From positions 1-14,354 of the forward strand of contig CAZMVD010000109.1 in the NCBI GenBank assembly GCA_964569425.1: a DNA stretch of 14,354 nt, in the 5' to 3' direction. The notes below the pieces were generated by a model. The model was not told where the DNA came from and did not search any database. It saw only the letters and a program-made list of their open reading frames with translations. This stretch comes from JACQXM01 sp964569425 (lineage in GTDB: Bacteria > Planctomycetota > Phycisphaerae > UBA1845). The position numbers and the translations under genes are program-made. Below are positions 1-5,964 of the stretch, piece after piece (position 1 is the stretch's first letter; each line of letters begins with the position of its first letter).

Positions 1-1387
1 GGTCGCGAAGGTTGTACCCGTCGTGCGCCGTGATTAAGTTGACGCTCGCGGTTTGCGGACGGCCTGTCGAAGCTAAAATGTCGCTTCTGCCGTTGATTCG
101 CGTCTCCAGTTGCGCGGTTTGCCCTCTGTCGCCGCGCCAGAACTGCCGCACGCCGTCGCGAAAGCGGTCGTTCCATTCCGCCCAGGGCGGCGGATAGGAG
201 CCGAGGCGATAGCCGTCCGGTCCCAGGTCCCAGGGTTCCGCGATGAGCTTGACGTCGGCCAGGACCGGGTCGTTACGCAGTGCGTCGAGAAAGGCGGGAA
301 AAGGGTCGATGCCATGGGGGCCGCGCACGAGTACGGTCGCGAGATCGAAGCGAAAGCCGTCGACGTGCATCACTTGAACCCAATAGCGGAGGCTGTCAAC
401 CACTAGTTGCAGCACACGCGGGTGGTTTACATTGAGTGTATTGCCGCACCCGGTGAAGTTCTCGTATTCCCGCAGGTTGCCCTCAACCAGGCGATAATAG
501 GTGCGGTTGTCAATGCCGCGCAGCGACAGCGTAGGGCCGATGCGGTCGCCTTCGACGGTGTGATTGAAGACCACGTCCAGAATGACCTCGATGCCGGCGC
601 GGTGCAGGGTTCGCACCATGGTCTGGAACTCGCGCACCGCAGCCCCGCGGTCGTCGGTGGCGAAGCGCGCGTCGGGTGCGATGAAGCCCACCGGATCGTA
701 GCCCCAGTAGTTCACCTGTCCTCGTTCGACGAGGCTGCGGCGGTGCAGGCAATGGTGCACCGGAAGCAGTTCCACAGCCGTTACTCCCAGTTCATTCAGG
801 TGGTCGATGACGGGCGGACTGCACAAGCCGAGGTAGGTGCCGCGCAGTTCGGGCGAAACTTCGGGATGCAGCCGGGTCAAACCTTTGACGTGGCATTCGT
901 AAATCAGCGTGTCGGCCCACGGGGTGCGCGGGTGGCGATCCCCCTGCCAGTCGAACGCCGAATCGACGACGACGCAGCGCGGCATGTACGCGACGCTGTC
1001 GCGCGCATCAAACGAAAGGTCTTCCGACTCGGCACCGTATCGATAGCCATACACGGCGTCATGCCAGGTTACATCGCCGGTGATCGCCTTGGCCAGCGGA
1101 TCGAGCAGCAGCTTGTGCGCGTTGAATCGGTGCCCCTGCGACGGATCATAGGGGCCGTGAACACGGTAGCCGTACAGTTGCCCGGGCCTGGCGTCCGGAA
1201 CGTAGACGTGCCAGAAGTGGTCAGCGTCCTGCGCCAAGGGAATGGTCGCACTGGCTGGCGCAGGCGCCGGGGCTTCGAACAGGCAAAGCTCCACCGCCTG
1301 CGCATGGCGGCTGAACAGGGAAAAATGGACACCCTTTCCGTCCCAGGCAGCGCCTGGCGGCTCAGCATGCCCGGCGACCTTGTGCAC
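1..1387 (-). CDS. glgX: Glycogen debranching enzyme GlgX (GH13), C-terminus cut off by window edge
   Basis: This enzyme hydrolyses alpha-1,6 branches of phosphorylase-trimmed glycogen in the cytoplasm. About 462 residues are visible; the family is usually around 650-720, so the C-terminal third lies beyond base 1. The N-terminal part (roughly residues 10-110, starting GAAWDGKGVHFSLFS) is a CBM48-type domain. The GH13 barrel follows, with NYWGYDP and VVFNHT, then the three expected catalytic acids: nucleophile D348 in DGFRFDLA, acid/base E384 in IAEPWD, and D456 in TAHDG. The start is GTG at 1387. An in-frame TAG sits immediately before it, so no longer start exists, and GGAG lies nine bases upstream. 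The gene diverges from glgP, its natural partner: phosphorylase shortens outer chains and GlgX removes the remaining stubs. A trehalose-pathway TreX-type role is possible but less likely given the phosphorylase neighbour. Confidence 0.93.
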   Translation of the reverse strand, partial: MHKVAGHAEPPGAAWDGKGVHFSLFSRHAQAVELCLFEAPAPAPASATIPLAQDADHFWHVYVPDARPGQLYGYRVHGPYDPSQGHRFNAHKLLLDPLAKAITGDVTWHDAVYGYRYGAESEDLSFDARDSVAYMPRCVVVDSAFDWQGDRHPRTPWADTLIYECHVKGLTRLHPEVSPELRGTYLGLCSPPVIDHLNELGVTAVELLPVHHCLHRRSLVERGQVNYWGYDPVGFIAPDARFATDDRGAAVREFQTMVRTLHRAGIEVILDVVFNHTVEGDRIGPTLSLRGIDNRTYYRLVEGNLREYENFTGCGNTLNVNHPRVLQLVVDSLRYWVQVMHVDGFRFDLATVLVRGPHGIDPFPAFLDALRNDPVLADVKLIAEPWDLGPDGYRLGSYPPPWAEWNDRFRDGVRQFWRGDRGQTAQLETRINGRSDILASTGRPQTASVNLITAHDGYNLRD

Positions 1388-1812
1388 CTAGGGTGACTCC
1401 GGCAGGTGGCTTCGAGGCGCCCGAAAACGGTCCGGCGTGATGCCAACCATGGCAACGAGCAGATTCACCGTCCGGCAAATCGGCGGCGCCCAGGCGCACC
1501 CTGCGAGCGGTCGTAAGGCCTGCTGCGATGCTATCGGACGCAATGGCGACCATCCTTGTCTTGCCGGCAACGTTCAGCCACTGCGCGGCAAGCGAGTCGT
1601 GCCGCTGTTGCGGAGCCGGACAATGCTCGATAATAACGGGAGCCATCGCCGCGACAACCGCAGGGTTTCGGGCCGGGAGCGGCGGGCGGTCGGCGCCGTT
1701 GGCCGTGCATGATCCTTCGGATCAGGATCATGCAGCCGAGAATCAGGAGCAGTGGGCGCCGGCCATGACCACCGCGACGCCGCGGCGTCCCGTTGGTCGA
1801 TAAACCCATTCG
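1388..1812. other. Divergent intergenic region between glgX and glgP
   Basis: These 425 bases separate two divergent glycogen genes and must hold both promoters. Open frames of 60-94 codons occur on both strands, but none resembles a known protein and none has a convincing ribosome binding site. The clear structure is the inverted repeat at 1706-1734, listed separately. An AT-rich patch around 1629-1637 (GATAATAAC) stands out in GC-rich surroundings and could be a -10 element for the plus strand. I found no well-spaced -35 for it, so I do not call a promoter. Confidence 0.6.
1706..1734. promoter_or_regulatory. Perfect 10-bp inverted repeat in the glgX-glgP intergenic region
   Basis: The arms are TGCATGATCC (1706-1715) and GGATCATGCA (1725-1734), separated by nine bases. 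The centres of the half-sites are 19 bp apart, close to two helical turns, which suits a dimeric regulator. The last part of the spacer repeats GGATCA (1719-1724) directly before the GGATCA of the right arm (1725-1730). TGATCC (1710-1715) can therefore pair with either copy, giving two mutually exclusive hairpins. The site lies 79 bp upstream of the glgP start. It may be an operator or an RNA structure in the glgP leader. There is no T-run, so it is not a standard terminator. Confidence 0.45.
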
Positions 1813-3546
1813 ATGTCGAGAACGGATGAATCTATGACGCTGGTGCCCAGGATTGCGTACTTCTCCATGGAGATCGGCCACTCCGCCGACATGCCCACCT
1901 ACAGCGGCGGGTTGGGCGTGCTCGCAGGCGATACCATCAGCGCCGCGGCCGACGTCAATCTGCCGTTGGTGGCAGTGACCCTCGTGCACCGCCAGGGGTA
2001 CTTCCGCCAGGTGCTCGACGCAGCAGGCACCCAAACCGAAGAGGCGGATCCGTGGCCGTTGGGAGAGTATCTGCGCGAGACCTCCGCCCGCGCTGTGGTT
2101 TCTATCGAAGGGCGACCGGTAGCCATCCGCGCGTGGACGTACGACATCGCCGGCGTTCAGGGGCACCGCGTGCCGGTGATTCTGCTGGATACCCACCTTC
2201 CGGAAAACAGTGAATACGACCGGACGTTGACCGATTTTCTCTACGGCGGCGATCCGCATTATCGCCTGTGTCAGGAAGTGGTCCTGGGGCTGGGCGGGGT
2301 GCGCATCCTGCGCGCCCTGGGCCACCACAAGATTCAGCGCTTTCACGCCAACGAGGGTCACGCGGCACTGCTCATGGTCGAGTTGCTCATGGAGCAGCTC
2401 AAACGCGAGGGGCGCGAGACCCCCACGTCCGCGGATACGGAGGCCGTTCGCAGCCAATGCGTGTTTACCACGCACACGCCGGTGCCCGCGGGGCACGACC
2501 GCTTTCCCATGGCCGACGTGAACCGTGTGCTGAAGGGAAAGGAATCGGCACTGCTTCGCACCCTGCCGTGTGTCGATGACTGGCTGAACATGACCCAACT
2601 GGCGCTGCATTTCAGCCATTACGTCAATGGTGTGTCGCAGCGTCACGGGGAGGTGTCGCGGCAGTTGTTTCCCGGTCAGCCGGTCGATGCCATTACCAAC
2701 GGCGTGCACGCGCGAACCTGGGTAGCGCCCGCGTTCCGCGAACTCTTCGATCGCTTCGTTCCCCGCTGGCTGGAAGACCCGTTCAGCCTGCGGCACGCCC
2801 TGCGGATTCCCTACCTCAAGGTGCTCGCGGCGCACAACCAGTCCAAGCAGCGCCTCTTTGATTACGTCAAGGCCGAAACCGGCGTGGAACTGGACCTCAA
2901 TGCTTTTACCATCGGCTTTGCCCGGCGCACCGCGGCTTACAAACGGGCGGGGTTGTTGTTCGACGATCTGGATCGCCTGCGCCGCATCACCAAGCACGCC
3001 GGGGCGCTGCAACTGGTGTACGCGGGCAAGGCCCACCCGCACGATCACGGCGCCAAGGAGCTGATCCGCACCGTCTTCCACGCCGGCAAGCAACTCGAGA
3101 ACGACATTCGCCTCGTCTACCTGGCCGATTACGACATCGACGTGTGCCGGTTAATGACCGCCGGGGTCGATCTGTGGCTGAACACGCCCGAACCTCCGCT
3201 GGAAGCCTCGGGCACCAGCGGCATGAAGGCGGCGCTGAACGGCGTGCCTTCATTGAGCGTGCTCGACGGCTGGTGGGTCGAAGGCTGCATCGAAAACGTC
3301 ACCGGCTGGGCCATCGGCACCGACGCCATGGAAGCCCACGAGGTCCCCAGCCGCGAAGCCACGAGCCGGTTCCTCTACGACAAGCTGGAATATGTCATTC
3401 TGCCGATGTACTACCGCGAGTCGCCGCGCTATGTGGACATCATGAAGCACTGCATTGCCGTCAACGGCGCCTACTTCACCACGCGGCGCATGGTGCTCGA
3501 ATACATGACCCGTGCCTACCTGCCGCCTCCAGCCGGCGGCTGTTAA
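1813..3546 (+). CDS. glgP: Alpha-glucan (glycogen/maltodextrin) phosphorylase, short form
   Basis: This is a GT35 phosphorylase, PLP-dependent, releasing glucose-1-phosphate from glycogen or maltodextrin ends in the cytoplasm. The 577 residues carry the family landmarks: IAYFSMEIG and PTYSGGLGVLAGDT near residues 14-40, FHANEGHAALL near residue 180, TTHTPVPAGHD near 220, NGVHARTW near 296, and the PLP-lysine motif EASGTSGMKAALNG with the Schiff-base lysine at K472. It is shorter than the classical 800-residue enzymes. It also lacks the N-terminal extension (DUF3417 type) of the bacterial long forms, since the catalytic sequence begins within 15 residues of the start. ATG at 1813 is used here. 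An in-frame ATG at 1834 would also fit, and neither has a strong Shine-Dalgarno. The gene diverges from glgX and ends 25 bp from the convergent gltX. Confidence 0.93.
   Translation: MSRTDESMTLVPRIAYFSMEIGHSADMPTYSGGLGVLAGDTISAAADVNLPLVAVTLVHRQGYFRQVLDAAGTQTEEADPWPLGEYLRETSARAVVSIEGRPVAIRAWTYDIAGVQGHRVPVILLDTHLPENSEYDRTLTDFLYGGDPHYRLCQEVVLGLGGVRILRALGHHKIQRFHANEGHAALLMVELLMEQLKREGRETPTSADTEAVRSQCVFTTHTPVPAGHDRFPMADVNRVLKGKESALLRTLPCVDDWLNMTQLALHFSHYVNGVSQRHGEVSRQLFPGQPVDAITNGVHARTWVAPAFRELFDRFVPRWLEDPFSLRHALRIPYLKVLAAHNQSKQRLFDYVKAETGVELDLNAFTIGFARRTAAYKRAGLLFDDLDRLRRITKHAGALQLVYAGKAHPHDHGAKELIRTVFHAGKQLENDIRLVYLADYDIDVCRLMTAGVDLWLNTPEPPLEASGTSGMKAALNGVPSLSVLDGWWVEGCIENVTGWAIGTDAMEAHEVPSREATSRFLYDKLEYVILPMYYRESPRYVDIMKHCIAVNGAYFTTRRMVLEYMTRAYLPPPAGGC
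3522..3540. terminator. Weak hairpin at the convergent glgP/gltX ends
   Basis: GCCGCC (3522-3527) and GGCGGC (3535-3540) form a perfect 6-bp GC stem with a seven-base loop, ending just before the glgP stop codon. Only 25 bp separate the two convergent genes, so any bidirectional terminator must overlap the coding ends, as this does. No T-run follows on either strand. A factor-independent terminator is therefore unproven, and the stem may only reflect GC-rich Pro-Pro-Pro-Ala-Gly-Gly codons. Confidence 0.2.
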
Positions 3547-3571
3547 CGTGCCATAGCCCCCGCTGCTGAAG

Positions 3572-5125
3572 TCACTGCGCCGCCGCCAGGCTCAGGCACC
3601 GCCGAACACGCGCAACGACCGATTCCCTTCCGAGCAGCAACAGCGTTTCCACGATGGCCGGGCTGATGGTCCCACCGCTCACCGCTACGCGCAGTGGTTG
3701 CGCCACGTCGCCCATGGTCACGCCGCGCTCCTGGCACACGCGCCCGACCAGAGCTTCCAGCCCCGCAGCCGACCAGTCGGCCTGTTCCGCCAGCGCGGGC
3801 ACGAGGCGTTCGAGCGTCCGCAGCCCTTCTCCCTCCTTCTTCGTCAACACTTTGTGGACCGCCTTGGGGTCGTACGCGATCTGGTCATCGGCCACCCACA
3901 GAAAACCCGCCTTCTTCATCACGTCCTCGAACGTGCGGAAGCCGGCACAGGCCTGGAGCACCGCCGCAAGCCGCTCATCGCTTTCGGAAAGCGCTACGGT
4001 GGCCCGCCCCGCCCAGGGCGCGCCCATGGCGCCTTCGCCGGCCTCGGCCGATTCGGTCTGAACGCCCAGATAGTCCTTGAACGCGGCCAACAGCCGCGCG
4101 GGGGAAACCCGAGCGACCCAGGCCGTGTTGAAGGCCGCGAGCTTCTCGCGGTCGAACCGCGCGTTGGTCTTGCCCACGCGCTCGATGGCAAAGGCCTGGA
4201 CGAGTTCCTCCAGCGTGTACACCTCGCGGTCGTCGCCCGCCGACCAGCCCAGCAGTGCGATGAAGTTGATCAGCGCCTCGGGCAGGTACCCCGCGGCGCG
4301 AAAGTCGTGCACCTCGATTTCCGGCGGCCGCTGCCCTTTGGCGAGCGCTTTTTCCTTGTCGCGCTTGCTCATCTTGCTGCCGTCCATGTTGGCGATGACC
4401 GGCAGGTGGGCGTAGCGCGGCGTGGGGAAACCCAGCGCACGCTGCAACGCCACGTGCTTGGGCGTGTTCATCAGGTGTTCCTGCCCCCGGAGCACGTGCG
4501 TAATGCCCATCAGCGCGTCATCGACCACGCAGGCGAAGTGATAGGTGGGAAACCCGTCGCTCTTCTGAAGGACGAAATCCTCGTGCTGATCGGCGGCGAT
4601 GGTGACGTGGCCGAGAATGTCGTCGGCGACCGTGATGTCGCGCTCCGGCATGCGAAAGCGCACCACCACCGATCGGCCGGCGGCCCGCGCGGCTTCGCCC
4701 TCCGCGATGGTGGGCACGGGGTTGGGACGGCGGTACTTGTACGTTCGTTTCTGCGTGTTGGCCGCCTCGCGCAGCGCCGAAAGTTCTTCGGGCGATTCGA
4801 GCCCGTAATAGGCATCGCCCGCGGCCAGCAGCCGTTGCAGGTGTTCCTGGTACAGGGGCAGGCGGCGGCTCTGGTAATAGGGTTCGTTGGCGCCGCCCGC
4901 CTCGGGCCCTTCATCCCAGGTCAGCCCCAACCAGCGCATGTCCGCGAGAATCTTCTTCACCGAGTCGTCCACGTTGCGTGCCTGATCGGTGTCCTCAATG
5001 CGCAGGACAAACGCCCCGCCGCTGCGCCGCGCAATCAACCAGTTGAATAGCGCCGTGCGCGCCCCACCCACGTGCAGGTAGCCGGTCGGCGAAGGTGCAA
5101 ACCGAACACGCGCCGGATGATCCAT
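3572..5125 (-). CDS. gltX: Glutamyl-tRNA synthetase
   Basis: This class I aminoacyl-tRNA synthetase charges tRNA-Glu with glutamate in the cytoplasm. The 517-residue length is normal for bacterial GltX. The N-terminal nucleotide-binding signature FAPSPTGYLHVGGARTALFN holds HVGG (18-21), the HIGH-motif equivalent. The second class I signature is KMSKR at 251-255. The glutamate-binding region (LRIEDTDQAR, about 41-50) and the VLRGQEHLMNTPKH segment are also present. The C-terminal helical anticodon-binding part runs to the end, so the gene looks intact. ATG at 5125 is chosen because the conserved sequence begins six residues later and GAGGA lies nine bases upstream. The frame stays open to a TTG at 5290, but that stretch is not family-like and contains the palindrome at 5201-5248. 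Whether the enzyme discriminates between tRNA-Glu and tRNA-Gln cannot be read from this window. Confidence 0.96.
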   Translation of the reverse strand: MDHPARVRFAPSPTGYLHVGGARTALFNWLIARRSGGAFVLRIEDTDQARNVDDSVKKILADMRWLGLTWDEGPEAGGANEPYYQSRRLPLYQEHLQRLLAAGDAYYGLESPEELSALREAANTQKRTYKYRRPNPVPTIAEGEAARAAGRSVVVRFRMPERDITVADDILGHVTIAADQHEDFVLQKSDGFPTYHFACVVDDALMGITHVLRGQEHLMNTPKHVALQRALGFPTPRYAHLPVIANMDGSKMSKRDKEKALAKGQRPPEIEVHDFRAAGYLPEALINFIALLGWSAGDDREVYTLEELVQAFAIERVGKTNARFDREKLAAFNTAWVARVSPARLLAAFKDYLGVQTESAEAGEGAMGAPWAGRATVALSESDERLAAVLQACAGFRTFEDVMKKAGFLWVADDQIAYDPKAVHKVLTKKEGEGLRTLERLVPALAEQADWSAAGLEALVGRVCQERGVTMGDVAQPLRVAVSGGTISPAIVETLLLLGRESVVARVRRCLSLAAAQ

Positions 5126-5503
5126 CGGTTCAGTTCCTCGTTTCCCGGGGCTTCCGCCGGCCGCCGGGCGGACCGCGCAGGCCCAGAAGCCTGTCCTGGA
5201 CTCAATGCGAGCCGCGGGCTTCAGCCCGCGCGGACGCCCCGCATTCAGTCTTCGGGAAAGGCACTTATGACCGAGCCGACATGCTAACAACGGGCAGCCC
5301 GCCGCGGTAGCGGTACGCGGAAGACACGAAAGGGCGGATTGGCTGGTGCGGCTTCGGCGCGTTGGGTCGCGGGTGGGCGTGACTGTTCACCAGCCGGTGG
5401 CGTCGATGGGGGCGACGCCGCCCGGCGGGTGATCGTAGCAAAACAGGTACGTTGGGAGGATGGTCCTCTCCTGGTCCGGAAGCGCATGGCCCCGGTCGAA
5501 CGC
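5126..5503. other. Intergenic region between the PilZ gene and gltX
   Basis: These 378 bases hold no recognisable gene. Short open frames exist on both strands, but they have arbitrary Arg/Pro/Ala-rich composition and no family resemblance. The gltX promoter should lie here on the minus strand; I could not pick a convincing -35/-10 pair. Two secondary structures are visible: the nested palindrome at 5201-5248 (listed separately) and a perfect 7-bp stem at 5399-5419 (GGCGTCG, seven-base loop, CGACGCC). The second lies 85 bp downstream of the PilZ stop and has no T-run. Confidence 0.55.
5201..5248. repeat. Nested GC-rich palindrome, REP-like element
   Basis: The inner stem is CGCGGGC (5213-5219), loop TTCA, GCCCGCG (5224-5230), all perfect. 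The flanks CTCAATGCG (5201-5209) and CGCATTCAG (5240-5248) are also reverse-complementary at eight of nine positions, giving a two-tier hairpin of about 48 bp. It lies 76 bp upstream of the gltX start, inside the likely leader. Its form (short GC stem, small fixed loop, imperfect outer stem, intergenic position) is that of bacterial REP/RAYT-type repeats. Only one copy is present in this window, so its repetitive nature is inferred. A leader-RNA regulatory hairpin is the alternative. Confidence 0.45.
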
Positions 5504-5869
5504 TCAGGCAACGGCAACGCCGATGAGGTACCCCTGAATGCCGCGGGTGCAATGCGTGACCCGTACCGCCAGCCAGGGTCGATCGCCCTCCGCCGAGAAT
5601 TCGCGAACGTGAAGTCGGTTGCCCGGAACCAGCGGCCGTTTGGACCAGAATCCGAGACCCCCTTCGGACAGATTGCACACCGTCACCGGCCAGACCGTTG
5701 CCGGATGTTCGGGGTCGAGTGCCGCGTCGAACAGCATCCCTTCGGCCAGTCGCAAGTGGTGCCGCTTTCCGGCGTAATGATCCGTCTCCGCCGTCGGGCT
5801 GACTGACCTGATGAGCCGGTGCATCTCGCCTTTCTGCGGCCGGTCGCTCGAATGATGCTGCGTCGTCAT
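5504..5869 (-). CDS. Stand-alone PilZ-domain protein, putative c-di-GMP receptor
   Basis: This is a 121-residue protein with a single PilZ-like domain from about residue 35 to the end. Both hallmark c-di-GMP contacts are visible: RxxxR as RHHLR (36-40) and (D/N)xSxxG as NLSEGG (N66, S68, G71). Both lie in the expected order at normal spacing, so ligand binding is plausible. The first 30 residues look disordered. No signal peptide or membrane segment is seen, so it should be cytoplasmic. ATG at 5869 is preferred because GAGGG lies about eight bases upstream. In-frame alternatives are ATG 5884 and GTG 5899. The gene follows the TadG/VWA gene by 95 bp on the same strand, which suggests, without proving it, a role in surface-appendage control. 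The partner protein it would act on is not visible. Confidence 0.78.
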   Translation of the reverse strand: MTTQHHSSDRPQKGEMHRLIRSVSPTAETDHYAGKRHHLRLAEGMLFDAALDPEHPATVWPVTVCNLSEGGLGFWSKRPLVPGNRLHVREFSAEGDRPWLAVRVTHCTRGIQGYLIGVAVA

Positions 5870-5915
5870 GGGTTTTACCCTCATCAACGGCCGTTCCACC
5901 TCTCGCCGGCCGAAA

Positions 5916-5935
5916 CTGGGCTATCCGCAGCCCGG
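5916..5935 (-). terminator. Possible weak hairpin between tadG-like and PilZ genes
   Basis: On the minus strand a 7-bp stem with one C-A mismatch (CCGGGCT, six-base loop, AGCCCAG) is followed by only TTT. It sits 30 bp after the TadG-like stop codon. It may attenuate transcription into the PilZ gene, but it is too weak to call a real terminator with confidence. Confidence 0.2.
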
Positions 5936-5964
5936 TCGATGTTGATTATTCGGTCGTTCGGCGA

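Noticed and set aside
407..1396. Long open frame of 329 codons on the plus strand over glgX
   Set aside because: It is antisense to a clear GlgX with all catalytic motifs. High GC keeps the opposite frame open, and the translation resembles no protein.
1362..1646. 94-codon minus-strand frame in the glgX-glgP intergenic region
   Set aside because: It overlaps the glgX start in another frame, has no good ribosome binding site and matches no family I recognise.
1531..3093. 520-codon open frame on the minus strand over glgP and its upstream region
   Set aside because: It is a mirror frame of glgP. The translation is rich in His, Arg, Gln and Gly without domain motifs, and the sense strand gives an unmistakable phosphorylase.
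3698..5050. 450-codon plus-strand frame over gltX
   Set aside because: It is antisense to gltX, which has both class I synthetase signatures on the minus strand.
5126..5290. Longer gltX reading from TTG at 5290
   Set aside because: The added 55 residues are Arg/Gly/Pro-rich, unlike GltX, and encode the palindrome at 5201-5248. ATG 5125 has a good ribosome binding site and the family motif begins right after it.
5399..5419. Perfect 7-bp stem (GGCGTCG / CGACGCC) as a terminator for the PilZ gene
   Set aside because: It lies 85 bp past the stop, with no T-run on the minus strand. In DNA this GC-rich such stems are common.
5265..5678. 137-codon minus-strand frame between PilZ and gltX
   Set aside because: It overlaps the PilZ coding end in a different frame, has arbitrary Arg/Pro/His composition and shows no motif.
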